Source: XN24 sp047921455
GTDB taxonomy: Bacteria; Pseudomonadota; Gammaproteobacteria; Steroidobacterales; XN24
Direction of reading: 5' to 3'
NCBI GenBank assembly: GCA_047921455.1
Contig: JBLRWC010000003.1
Span: 1 to 64,000, forward strand
Length of the DNA stretch: 64,000 nt
The notes beneath the pieces are model-generated. The model had not been told where the DNA came from and did no database searches. It saw nothing but the letters and a program-made list of their open reading frames with translations. Shown here one piece after another: positions 44,091-52,256 of this stretch (positions are counted from its first letter, which is position 1; the number at the start of each line of letters is the position of its first letter). A program made the translations under genes and the position numbers.

Positions 44091-45620
44091 ATGAACGGTC
44101 TTGTCGTACTGCGAATCATCGGACTGCTGCTAACGCTGTTCAGCCTGACCATGCTGCCGCCCGCTGTGGTCTCCTGGATCTATGCCGACGGCGCCTGGGC
44201 CGCGTTCGTGTACGCCTTCTTCATCATTCTCACGGCGGGGCTGGCGCTGTTCCTGCCGCTGCGCCGCCACCGTGCGGAGCTACGCATCCGTGACGGCTTC
44301 CTCGTGGTCGCCGGCTTCTGGGTGGTGCTCGGCTTTGCCGGCGCCGTGCCGTTGGTGCTGGTCGAAATCCCCATCATGAGCCTCACGGATGCCTTGTTCG
44401 AATCCGTGTCCGGGTTCACCACCACCGGCGCCACCGTGCTGGTGGGCCTCGACACGCTGCCGCACTCGGTGTTGTGGTATCGCCAGCAGAGTCACTGGTT
44501 CGGCGGCATGGGGATCATCGTGCTCGCGGTGGCGATCCTGCCGGTGCTGGGCGTCGGCGGCATGCAACTGTACCGGGCCGAGACGCCAGGCCCGATGAAA
44601 GACACCAAGCTCACGCCGCGCATCACGGAGACCGCTAAGGCGCTGTGGATCACTTACGTGGGACTGACGGCCGTTTGCGCCACCTCGTACCGGCTCGCGG
44701 GCATGAACTGGTTTGACGCGATCGGCCATGCTTTCAGCACCATCGCCACGGCCGGCTTTTCTACCCACGATGCGAGCTTCGCGTACTTCGACAGCCCGCT
44801 GCTCGAGTGGCTCGGCGCCGTGTTCATGTTCCTCGGCGCAACCAGCTTCGCACTCCATTTTTATGCCATGCGGCGGCTGATGCCGGACATTCACGTGCAG
44901 GTACGCGGCAACCTGCCGCGGTTCACGTGGCCTCACCGGCGCAAGGTATCGGTCGTCGACTCCATTAACAGTTACCTGCACGACCCCGAGTTTCGCGCTT
45001 TCATGGTGATCCAGGCCGGGCTGATCGCGCTCATTGCCGGCTACCTCGCGGTCAAGGGCCATCATACGCCGGGCGAATCATTGACCAAGGCCGTCTTCCA
45101 GTCGGTCTCGGTCGGCACGACCACGGGCTTCAGTTCTGCGGACTTCTCCAGCTGGCCAGGCGCGCTGCCAGTACTGCTGATTCTCGCCAGCTTCATCGGC
45201 GGCTGCGCCGGCTCCACGTCCGGCGGCATGAAGGTGTTGCGCTGGCTGCTGATCGTCAAGCAGGGATGGCGCGAGCTGGCACGCTTGCTGCACCCGAACG
45301 CCGTGATGATGGTACGCCTCGGCGAGCGGGGCGTGCCGAGCCGCGTGACGGAGGCCGTCTGGGGCTTCTTCTCCGTCTACGTGGTGGTGTTCTGCATTCT
45401 GATGGCCATCATGATGTTTATCGGCCTGGACCAGGTGACCGCCTTCTCCGCCGTGGCGGCGACGCTGAACAACCTCGGTCCGGGACTCGGTGATGTGAGC
45501 TCGACGTTCGGTACCGTGCCGGACGCCGCCAAGTGGGTCGGGATCATCGGCATGATCCTTGGCCGGCTGGAAATTTTCACGCTGCTGGTGTTACTGACGC
45601 CGGAGTTCTGGAGGCGCTGA
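44091..45620 (+). CDS. trkH: Trk potassium uptake channel subunit TrkH
   Basis: TrkH is the inner-membrane potassium channel subunit. The 509-residue product has multiple helices and four pore-loop repeats. The repeats are seen in SVSGFTTTGATVL, FSTIATAGFSTHD, SVSVGTTTGFSSAD and NNLGPGLGDVSSTFG. GGCAGSTSGGMKVLR is the conserved segment before the last module. The stop overlaps the next ATG as TGATG. Confidence 0.95.
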   Translation: MNGLVVLRIIGLLLTLFSLTMLPPAVVSWIYADGAWAAFVYAFFIILTAGLALFLPLRRHRAELRIRDGFLVVAGFWVVLGFAGAVPLVLVEIPIMSLTDALFESVSGFTTTGATVLVGLDTLPHSVLWYRQQSHWFGGMGIIVLAVAILPVLGVGGMQLYRAETPGPMKDTKLTPRITETAKALWITYVGLTAVCATSYRLAGMNWFDAIGHAFSTIATAGFSTHDASFAYFDSPLLEWLGAVFMFLGATSFALHFYAMRRLMPDIHVQVRGNLPRFTWPHRRKVSVVDSINSYLHDPEFRAFMVIQAGLIALIAGYLAVKGHHTPGESLTKAVFQSVSVGTTTGFSSADFSSWPGALPVLLILASFIGGCAGSTSGGMKVLRWLLIVKQGWRELARLLHPNAVMMVRLGERGVPSRVTEAVWGFFSVYVVVFCILMAIMMFIGLDQVTAFSAVAATLNNLGPGLGDVSSTFGTVPDAAKWVGIIGMILGRLEIFTLLVLLTPEFWRR

Positions 45621-45943
45621 TGCGCAAGGCACTCGAACAATTATTGGCCGGCGGGCGCGACGACGCCCTGCTGCGATTTTCCCTCGGCAGCGCCTGCCTG
45701 AAGGAAGGGGACGCCGGCGCGGCCGCCGGGCATTTCGAGCGCGCCGTGGAACATGACCCTGGTTATTCGGCCGCATGGAAACAGCTCGGCCAGGCCTTGA
45801 TGGCCGGCGGCCAGCCCGAGCAGGCAGCACAGGCCTGGACAAAGGGCATCGAAACGGCCGAGGCGAAGGGCGACGTGCAGGCCGCGAAAGAAATGCGGGT
45901 GTTTCTCAAACGAGCGCGCAAACAAGTCGGGGGGCTTCGGTAA
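45620..45943 (+). CDS. Small TPR-repeat protein
   Basis: The 107-residue product is made almost only of TPR helices: ALLRFSLGSACLKEGD, AAGHFERAVEHDPGYSAAW and LMAGGQPEQAAQAWTKGIE. The C-terminus is basic (RVFLKRARKQVGGLR). No signal peptide, so probably cytosolic. It is coupled to trkH (TGATG) and mgtE (TAATG), so it is co-translated with two cation-transport genes. A partner-binding role is likely, but the partner is unknown. Confidence 0.8.
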   Translation: MRKALEQLLAGGRDDALLRFSLGSACLKEGDAGAAAGHFERAVEHDPGYSAAWKQLGQALMAGGQPEQAAQAWTKGIETAEAKGDVQAAKEMRVFLKRARKQVGGLR

Positions 45944-47325
45944 TGGCGCACACTCCGGCGAACGCGCCCGGCGAGGAAATGCAGCACGCTGGACTCGTCG
46001 AAGCCATGCGCGCGGCCAGTATCTCCGGCGACGCCGTTGCGCTGCGGGCCGCAGTCGAAAACGAACATCCGGCGGATATCAGCACGGCGCTGGAAGAATT
46101 CGAGCCGCACCAGGCCTGGGCAATGCTGGACCTGGTACCGCTGCAGGAACAGGCCAGGATCTTCGGCTACTTTGCGCGCGACTTCCAGGTGGCCCTGGCG
46201 CAGGCCGCGCCACGCGCGAAACTCGCCCGGATCGTGGCCGAAATGCGCTCGGACGAGCGGGCCGACCTGTTCAACGAGTTATCCGAAGAGGCACAGGATG
46301 CACTGCTGCCGGCGCTGGCGCAGGCGGAACGCGAGGACATCCGCCGCCTGGCGAGCTACGAGGAGGACACCGCCGGGGCCATCATGACCTCGGAATACGC
46401 GCTGCTTGGCGCCAACCTGACGGCCGCCGAGGCGATTGCAAAGCTCCGCCACGAGGCACCGGACAAGGAGACGATTTACCGCGCCTACGTGGCCGGCGCG
46501 GATCGCCGGCTGGTCGGCGCCGTCCGCCTGCACGACCTGATTCTCGCCTCGCCGAGAACCCTGGTCCGCGACCTGATGGAAGCAGACCCGGTCGCGGCTC
46601 GCGTCGACGAGGACCAGGAGGAAGTTGCTCGCAAGATCTCCCGCTACGACGTGCTGGCCCTGCCGGTGGTAGACGCCGAACAGCGCATCATCGGCATTGT
46701 CACCCACGATGACGCCATGGACGTCATCCAGGCAGAGGCGACCGAGGATTTTCACAAGGTCGGCACGATCGGCAAGCTGGACACCAGCGTTCGCGGCGCT
46801 TCCATCGGCTTGCTCTACCGCAAGCGCATCGGGTGGCTGGTCCTGCTGGTCTTTGGGAACCTGTTGTCGGGCGCCGGCATTCACTATTACGAAGAAACGA
46901 TCGCGGCCGTCGTGGCGCTGGTGTTCTTCCTGCCGCTGTTGATTGGCTCCAGCGGCAACGCGGGTTCACAGGCCGCGACCCTGATGGTCCGGGCGCTGGC
47001 CACCGGCGACGTCATGCTCAGGGACTGGGGGAAAATGCTCGGCCGCGAGGTCCTGATCGCCGTGCTGCTGGGCGTCACCATGGCGGTGGCAATCTCGGGT
47101 ATCGGCTGGTACCGGGGCGGCCCCGAGGTGGCGTTGGCAGTGGCCATCACCATGGTGCTGGTGGTCATGGTCGGCAGCCTGATCGGGATGTCGCTGCCCT
47201 TCGTGCTCAGTCGTTTCAAGCTTGACCCGGCGACGGCAAGCGCGCCGCTGGTGGCGACCATGGCGGACGCCGCCGGTGTGTTCATCTATTTCGGCGTCGC
47301 AACCGCGATCCTGTTCCCATCCTGA
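45943..47325 (+). CDS. mgtE: Magnesium transporter MgtE
   Basis: MgtE is a Mg2+ channel gated by its own cytosolic magnesium sensor. The 460-residue product has an N-terminal MgtE_N superhelix (about residues 30-135) and tandem CBS domains (about 135-260; MTSEYALLGANLTAAEAI, DLMEADPVAARVDEDQEEVA). Five C-terminal membrane helices include the pore signature LPLLIGSSGNAGSQAATLMVRAL. The ATG shares its A with the TPR gene stop. Confidence 0.95.
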   Translation: MAHTPANAPGEEMQHAGLVEAMRAASISGDAVALRAAVENEHPADISTALEEFEPHQAWAMLDLVPLQEQARIFGYFARDFQVALAQAAPRAKLARIVAEMRSDERADLFNELSEEAQDALLPALAQAEREDIRRLASYEEDTAGAIMTSEYALLGANLTAAEAIAKLRHEAPDKETIYRAYVAGADRRLVGAVRLHDLILASPRTLVRDLMEADPVAARVDEDQEEVARKISRYDVLALPVVDAEQRIIGIVTHDDAMDVIQAEATEDFHKVGTIGKLDTSVRGASIGLLYRKRIGWLVLLVFGNLLSGAGIHYYEETIAAVVALVFFLPLLIGSSGNAGSQAATLMVRALATGDVMLRDWGKMLGREVLIAVLLGVTMAVAISGIGWYRGGPEVALAVAITMVLVVMVGSLIGMSLPFVLSRFKLDPATASAPLVATMADAAGVFIYFGVATAILFPS

Positions 47326-47485
47326 GCCCGAGGGAACCGGCCGTGCCGAGGCGCCGACATGATTTCCCCATTTTTGGTGTAATTCGCTCGTTGTGGGATT
47401 TACTGCGCCTGTGGCCGGCTCATAGATATATTGGGTGGGGCTCGAACGGACTTGTACCGTGTGATTACGCCATGGAGGACGAATA

Positions 47486-47959
47486 ATGATCGCCCTGATT
47501 CAACGCGTCACCCGGGCCTCCGTACAGGTAGATGGCGAGATCGTGGGGCAAATCGGCCCAGGTCTGCTCGCGCTGGTCGCGGTGGAGCGGGGCGATGACG
47601 CGCAGCGGGCAGGGCGATTGGCCGAGCGCATCCTGGGCTACCGGGTATTCGAGGATGCCGAGGGGCGCATGAACCGGTCGCTCGCGGACACCGGCGGCGG
47701 CCTGTTGCTCGTCTCGCAGTTCACGCTCGCCGCCGACACGCGCAAGGGCGCGCGACCAAGTTTCACGCCGGCTGCCGACCCGGCGACCGGGCGCGAACTG
47801 TTCGCCGTCCTGCTGGCCGCCGCCCGCAGGCTGCACCAACCGGTCGAAACCGGCCGATTCGGTGCCCACATGCAGGTCGAGCTGGTGAATGACGGCCCGG
47901 TGACTTTCTGCCTGCGTGTCACTCCAGAGGGCAGCGATTACGGGATGCTTAGCGTATGA
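47486..47959 (+). CDS. dtd: D-aminoacyl-tRNA deacylase
   Basis: Dtd hydrolyses D-aminoacyl-tRNA (and glycyl-tRNA-Ala), a proofreading step of translation. The 157-residue product starts MIALIQRVTRASVQVDGE. The active-site blocks are LLVSQFTLAADTRKGARPSF and NDGPVTF. GGAGG lies about nine bases before the ATG. It is a little longer than usual at the C-terminus. It precedes tatA. Confidence 0.95.
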   Translation: MIALIQRVTRASVQVDGEIVGQIGPGLLALVAVERGDDAQRAGRLAERILGYRVFEDAEGRMNRSLADTGGGLLLVSQFTLAADTRKGARPSFTPAADPATGRELFAVLLAAARRLHQPVETGRFGAHMQVELVNDGPVTFCLRVTPEGSDYGMLSV

Positions 47960-48010
47960 TTGGCGGTCTGCGCATCACAACGGCCGCCGGCCGTAAAAAC
48001 GGAGGATCGC

Positions 48011-48259
48011 ATGGGCCTAGGTGGCATCAGTCTCTGGCAACTCCTGATCGTTCTGCTGATCGTGGTGTTGATTTTCGGTACAAAACGTCTCAAGAGCATC
48101 GGCTCCGACCTCGGCGGCGCCGTCAAGGGCTTCCGCAGTTCGATGTCGGAGGGGGAGTCGGAAGCGCGCAAGGATCAGCTTTCCGACCAGCGCAAGGAAG
48201 ACGCTGACTTCCCTGAAAACAAGGTCAAGGAAAAGGATCAGGATCAGAACAGGGCCTGA
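48011..48259 (+). CDS. tatA: Twin-arginine translocase subunit TatA
   Basis: TatA forms the size-variable pore of the Tat protein export system. The 82-residue product has MGLGGISLWQLLIVLLIVVL (one membrane helix), then FGTKRLKSIGSDLGGAVKGF, the TatA amphipathic helix, and a charged tail. The start at 48011 has GGAGG five bases upstream. First of tatABC. Confidence 0.95.
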   Translation: MGLGGISLWQLLIVLLIVVLIFGTKRLKSIGSDLGGAVKGFRSSMSEGESEARKDQLSDQRKEDADFPENKVKEKDQDQNRA

Positions 48260-48264
48260 CCCCG

Positions 48265-48645
48265 GTGTTCGACATCGGCTTTTGGGAACTGTCTCTGCTC
48301 ATGCTGCTGGCCCTGCTCATCGTGGGACCTGAGCGGCTGCCCGGCATGGTAAGCACGATCGGCAACTGGGCCGGCCGGGCCAAGTTCATGGCGCGCAGCC
48401 TGCGCATGCAGGTAGAGCGTGAGCTTGCCCGCGAGGTTGCCGAGAAAGGCGAGCAGGATGGCGCGTCGGGTGCGAAGACGGCGTCCGCCGCGCCGCGCGA
48501 GCCGAAAGAAAGTTCGCCGGTACAGGAGGCCGCCGAAGCTGCGCAACGCGCGCAGGAAGAAGCCCTGGAAGCGGCTCGCATGAAACAGCAGGACGTGCAG
48601 GAAACGGCGGAGAGCCAGCGCGATGACCGAAGCCAAAAGGACTGA
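48265..48645 (+). CDS. tatB: Twin-arginine translocase subunit TatB
   Basis: TatB binds Tat substrates with TatC. The 126-residue product starts at GTG with MFDIGFWELSLLMLLALLIV, the TatB helix with Glu at position 8, then GPERLPGMVSTIGNW. A long Ala/Glu-rich coiled tail follows. The gene overlaps tatC by 23 bases. Confidence 0.93.
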   Translation: MFDIGFWELSLLMLLALLIVGPERLPGMVSTIGNWAGRAKFMARSLRMQVERELAREVAEKGEQDGASGAKTASAAPREPKESSPVQEAAEAAQRAQEEALEAARMKQQDVQETAESQRDDRSQKD

Positions 48646-49396
48646 GGGACCCGCCGAAGGCACCCTCCTGTCCCATCTCGTCGAACTGCGCAACCGGGTT
48701 CTGAAGATGGTGGTCGCGGTGCTGCTGATTTTCATCTGCCTGGCGCCGTTCGCCGACGCCATTTTCACCCTGACGGCCGAGCCCCTGATGGCGCGCCTGC
48801 CCGAGGGCACCAGCATGATCGCCACCCAGGTGGCGTCGCCGTTCCTGACGCCCTTCAAGCTGGCGCTGGCGGTCGCGGTGTTCCTGGCCATGCCGTTCCT
48901 GCTTTACCAGGCATGGTCTTTCATCGCGCCGGGCCTCTACAAGCACGAACGTCGCCTCATGATGCCGTTGATGGCGTCCAGCATCGTGCTTTTCTACAGC
49001 GGTGTCGCCTTCGCCTATTACGTCGTTTTTCCGCTGATGTTCGCCTTCTTCACCGCCGTGGCCCCCACGGGCGTCACGGTGATGACCGATATCGCCGCCT
49101 ACCTCGACTTCGTGCTGGCGCTGTTCTTTGCTTTCGGCCTGGCCTTCGAGGTGCCGGTTGCGACCGTGCTGGCGGTATGGGCCGGTTTCACGACCCCCGA
49201 AAAACTTTCAAAGAAACGGCCGTACGTGTTGCTGGGCGCCTTCGTGCTCGGCATGTTGCTGACGCCGCCCGACATCATTTCACAGACCTTGCTGGCCGTG
49301 CCGGTCTACATTCTTTTCGAGGCCGGCATCATCATGGCGCGCTTCATGGTGCCCGGTCACAGGGAAGTCGAGGCGCAGCAACGCGAGAGCCAATAG
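48623..49396 (+). CDS. tatC: Twin-arginine translocase subunit TatC
   Basis: TatC is the six-helix receptor for twin-arginine signal peptides. The 257-residue product has LLSHLVELRNRVLKMV (the TatC N-terminal signature), then APFLTPFKL-like SPFLTPFKLAL. PFLLYQAWSFIAPGLYKHER and LLTPPDIISQTLLAVPVYILFE follow. The start overlaps tatB. It is convergent with the DUF1244 gene, 21 bp apart. Confidence 0.96.
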   Translation: MTEAKRTEGPAEGTLLSHLVELRNRVLKMVVAVLLIFICLAPFADAIFTLTAEPLMARLPEGTSMIATQVASPFLTPFKLALAVAVFLAMPFLLYQAWSFIAPGLYKHERRLMMPLMASSIVLFYSGVAFAYYVVFPLMFAFFTAVAPTGVTVMTDIAAYLDFVLALFFAFGLAFEVPVATVLAVWAGFTTPEKLSKKRPYVLLGAFVLGMLLTPPDIISQTLLAVPVYILFEAGIIMARFMVPGHREVEAQQRESQ

Positions 49397-49417
49397 CGGC
49401 CGCCATCGGCTGCGACC

Positions 49418-49738
49418 TCAGGCGCTCGATTTTTTCTCCGCGGCGGCAAACTTTTCCAGCTGTGCCGGCGTCGCTTCGCGCTGGTGGCGCTGCTTGTACT
49501 CCGCATAGGGCATGCCGTACACGATCTCCCGTGCCTGGTCATAGTCCAGCTCGACGCCCTGTTCGGCGGCGGCACTGGCATACCATTTAGACAGGCAGTT
49601 GCGGCAGAAATACGCAAGATTCATCAGGTCGAGATTCTGCACCTCGGGGTGGCTGCGCAGGTGTTCGACCAGCCTGCGAAAGACCTGCGCTTCGATCTCG
49701 GTCCGGGTGGCCTCGTTTCCGACTTGCTGTTCGCTCAT
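49418..49738 (-). CDS. DUF1244 family protein
   Basis: A 106-residue soluble protein of a conserved proteobacterial family of unknown function. The signature FRRLVEHLRSHPEVQNLDLM and AYFCRNCLSKWYASAA (with a CxxC) is followed by REIVYGMPYAEYK. The CxxC may bind a metal, but no other ligands are obvious. It is a single gene convergent with tatC and separated from the EamA gene by about 160 bp. Confidence 0.88.
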   Translation of the reverse strand: MSEQQVGNEATRTEIEAQVFRRLVEHLRSHPEVQNLDLMNLAYFCRNCLSKWYASAAAEQGVELDYDQAREIVYGMPYAEYKQRHQREATPAQLEKFAAAEKKSSA

Positions 49739-49899
49739 ATCCGGTCACCTCTCGTTTATCTGCGAATCTGGCCGGTGGAAGCGCGATTGGAACACTGCGC
49801 CGCTGGCCGGCAGGAGGAGCATTATAGCGGGGCCGTGAACAACTGCTGCCGGTAGTTCGGCCGGGCAGTACAATGCCCGCTGCCTGTCGCGAGATCACC

Positions 49900-50811
49900 A
49901 TGGACACAGCGCCTTCCCGGCTCGCCATCATCACCGCGTTCGCGATCGTTTATATCGTCTGGGGCTCGACGTACCTCGCCATCGGCGTGTCCGTGCAGGA
50001 GTTGCCGCCGGGCCTGCTGGCCGGCGTTCGTTTTATCCTTGCCGGCCTTGCGCTGGGCACGCTCGCCCTGCTGCGCGGCCAGTCACTGCCGCGCGCGCCG
50101 GGCGACTGGCGCACCGCGGGTATTCTCGGCCTGGCCTTCATTGTGCTCGGCAACGGCGTGGTCACATGGGCGCAGCAATGGGTGCCCTCCAACCAGGCGG
50201 CGTTGATCATTGCGAGTTCCGCGCTGTTCACGGCCTGGTTCGGCACCTTTGGTCGCCGGGGTGTGGCGCTGAGTCGCGCCACGAGGATCGGGCTGTTCGC
50301 GGGCCTCTTCGGCACGGCGCTGCTGATCTGGCCGGAGGGGTCGACCGAGGAGATACCGGGTGGGGACCTGTTGTGGCCCAAGGTCGCTATTCTTATGTCG
50401 ACGCTGGCCTGGTCGTGGGGCGTCATGCACAGCCGCAACGCCACCGTCACCATGAAACCGCTGATGTTCGTCGCTTGCCAAATGCTCATTGGCGGCAGCG
50501 TGCTGACGCTGGTCGGCATCGCCAATGGCGAACTCGCACGCTGGACGTGGACAGTCGCCGGCATCGGCGGCTTGCTGTACCTGACCGTGTTCGGCTCGTG
50601 TCTCGCCTATGCCACTTACATGTGGCTGATCAACCAGACGACACCGGCGCGGCTCGGCACGATCGCCTATATCAACCCGGCAATCGCCACGGCGCTCGGC
50701 TGGTGGCTGCTCGGCGAGTCGCTGAGCGGCCTGCAGCTGGGCGGCATGGCCGTCATCCTCGCCAGCGTCACCTGGGTGACCATCAGCGCGCGCGCCATCG
50801 GGCGGCGCTAG
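49900..50811 (+). CDS. EamA/DMT family transporter
   Basis: A 303-residue drug/metabolite-type transporter with ten predicted membrane helices in two EamA repeats. Repeat 1 starts IVYIVWGSTYLAIGVSVQEL; repeat 2 starts at about residue 155. The C-terminal INPAIATALGWWLLGESLS is the conserved EamA motif. It resembles the YedA subgroup. The start at 49900 was chosen over ATG 49873. The stop is shared with the opposite-strand gene in a CTAG palindrome. Substrate unknown. Confidence 0.85.
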   Translation: MDTAPSRLAIITAFAIVYIVWGSTYLAIGVSVQELPPGLLAGVRFILAGLALGTLALLRGQSLPRAPGDWRTAGILGLAFIVLGNGVVTWAQQWVPSNQAALIIASSALFTAWFGTFGRRGVALSRATRIGLFAGLFGTALLIWPEGSTEEIPGGDLLWPKVAILMSTLAWSWGVMHSRNATVTMKPLMFVACQMLIGGSVLTLVGIANGELARWTWTVAGIGGLLYLTVFGSCLAYATYMWLINQTTPARLGTIAYINPAIATALGWWLLGESLSGLQLGGMAVILASVTWVTISARAIGRR

Positions 50812-51182
50812 CGACGCATGACAATGATCTCGTAGCGGCCGTTCGGGCCGATGAAAGACGCAGCCAACCAGCTGAAAAAGCTGACGAAGATCGCGCCAAA
50901 AAAAGCGCTCCAGAACCCGCCCAGGGTAAAGCCCTCGAATACCACGGACACCAGTCCCAGCATCATCGCATTGACGACCAGCAGGAACAGGCCGAGCGTC
51001 AGGATGGTGAGCGGCACGGTCAACAGGATCACCAGCGGCCGCACGAAAGCGTTCACGATGCCGAGCAGCAGCGCCGCGCCCAGTACCGTGAACGCGCCCT
51101 CGAGTTCCATCCCGGGCACGATCAGTGCGGCCAGCCACAGCGAGACCGCGGTGATCAGCATGCGCACCAGGAATCCGTTCAT
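50808..51182 (-). CDS. YvlD/phage-holin-like four-helix membrane protein
   Basis: A 124-residue protein with four membrane helices. The family signature is LGIVNAFVRPLVILLTVPLTILTLGLF. It belongs to the family named after a mycobacterial holin (YvlD in Bacillus), but here it is a chromosomal gene with no phage context. A strong GAGGAGG lies six bases before the ATG. Last gene of the minus-strand run from the DUF2214 gene. Function unknown. Confidence 0.8.
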   Translation of the reverse strand: MNGFLVRMLITAVSLWLAALIVPGMELEGAFTVLGAALLLGIVNAFVRPLVILLTVPLTILTLGLFLLVVNAMMLGLVSVVFEGFTLGGFWSAFFGAIFVSFFSWLAASFIGPNGRYEIIVMRR

Positions 51183-51192
51183 TTGTGCCTCC

Positions 51193-51915
51193 TCAGGTTT
51201 TCAGGATTTGTTCGAGTTCAAGATCGGTCAGCTGCTGGATCCGGTTGAACAGGTACCACAGGGCCGCGATCATGATGATCATGGACGGCACCACGATCAC
51301 GGGATAGGAAAGCGCCGTCATCCGCCCCAGCTCCTCGTTGAATGCGGTCGTGCCCGGCTGGCTTTTCACGATCAGCTTGGCCAGCACGAAATTGAGCACG
51401 GAGGACACGAAGAACGAGGCCGCCAGCATCCACGACGCGTTGACCAGCGTGCGGTCAAAAGCCGCGCGGTTACCGCGCTTTTCCAGCGCCTGGTTGACCT
51501 CCTGCACACGGATGATCTTTTCGTTGTACAGAAATGTGCGCACGATCGGGAAACGAGTTCGCAGGGACAAGACGACGGCGATACCGATCACGGCCGGCAC
51601 CGCCGCTTCCTTGACAGCAATCCACTTCGGGTCCAGCTGCAGCAAGCCGATGCCGCCCGTCAACAAGACGCTGACGAAACCGAGGATCGACACGATGTTC
51701 CATTCGCGCCGCCGCGCAAAATCCACCATGCCGTAGGTCAGCGGGAAAAGCAGCGCGATCACCAGGCCGCCCACCGGGCCGAGCGCCTCCTCGCCGGAGA
51801 ACTTCATCAGGATCACGGCGGGGATCGCAATATTGACGCCCAGCGAGAGCAAAACGCTCTCGCGCGGCTCGGGCTTTGCGCTCACCGGCGGCGGAGACGG
51901 CTCAGTCACGCTCAA
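51193..51915 (-). CDS. Multi-pass membrane protein, VC0807-like
   Basis: The 240-residue product has about six membrane helices: LSLGVNIAIPAVILMKF, GGLVIALLFPLTYGMV, ILGFVSVLLTGGIGLLQL, AAVPAVIGIAVVLSL, LAASFFVSSVLNFVLA and VIVVPSMIIMIAALWYLF. The N-terminal 18 residues are Pro/Ser-rich. It resembles the VC0807 family from memory; function unknown. The ATG overlaps the ferritin-like gene stop by four bases (ATGA), so the two proteins are translationally coupled. Confidence 0.6.
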   Translation of the reverse strand: MSVTEPSPPPVSAKPEPRESVLLSLGVNIAIPAVILMKFSGEEALGPVGGLVIALLFPLTYGMVDFARRREWNIVSILGFVSVLLTGGIGLLQLDPKWIAVKEAAVPAVIGIAVVLSLRTRFPIVRTFLYNEKIIRVQEVNQALEKRGNRAAFDRTLVNASWMLAASFFVSSVLNFVLAKLIVKSQPGTTAFNEELGRMTALSYPVIVVPSMIIMIAALWYLFNRIQQLTDLELEQILKT

Positions 51916-52211
51916 TGATCGTCATCATGGTGGCTGATGGAGCCGCTGGTGAACAGGCGTTGCTTGAGTTCCCTGGAGAAGTAGGGGTCCCGACGCTGGA
52001 TCCACTCCAGCACCATGGCAGCGTGTTCTTTCTCTTCGTCGCGGTTATGCACCAGGATCTCTTTCAACTCCTGGTCCTTGCACGCGTCTACTCGCTGGTT
52101 GTACCAGTCCACGGCCTCGAGCTCTTCCATCAACGAAATGATGGCCCGGTGCATGTCGCGGGTTTCATCAGACAACTCCTTGACCGGTTCGTGGTATCCC
52201 TCGTTCGCCAT
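51912..52211 (-). CDS. Encapsulated-ferritin-type ferroxidase without cargo peptide
   Basis: A 99-residue two-helix ferritin-like protein of the EncFtn family, which forms annular decamers and oxidises Fe2+ inside encapsulin shells. The match is close: MEELEAVDWYNQRVDA (Glu29, Glu30, Glu32, Trp36, Tyr37) and HNRDEEKEHAAMVLEW (Glu60, His63) carry all iron-site residues. The family's usual C-terminal encapsulation tail is missing: the protein ends LFTSGSISHHDDDH. No encapsulin gene is in the window. The His/Asp-rich end could bind metal. AAGGAGG lies four bases before the ATG, predicting strong expression. It is coupled to the following membrane protein gene and lies 45 bp after ppk2. Confidence 0.88.
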   Translation of the reverse strand: MANEGYHEPVKELSDETRDMHRAIISLMEELEAVDWYNQRVDACKDQELKEILVHNRDEEKEHAAMVLEWIQRRDPYFSRELKQRLFTSGSISHHDDDH

Positions 52212-52256
52212 GTCGCCTCCTTCTGTTTCTCGCTGTTGAGGAAATGCCGCGCGCCT

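Noticed and set aside
47428..47470. A CTCGAAC/TTCGAG string that looks like a tRNA T-loop upstream of dtd
   Set aside because: The flanking bases do not form a T-stem on either strand, and no D-arm, anticodon arm or acceptor stem could be folded around it.
50808..51182. Phage remnant, because of the holin-like family name
   Set aside because: The family is a widespread chromosomal membrane protein (YvlD type), and no other phage gene, integrase or attachment site is near.
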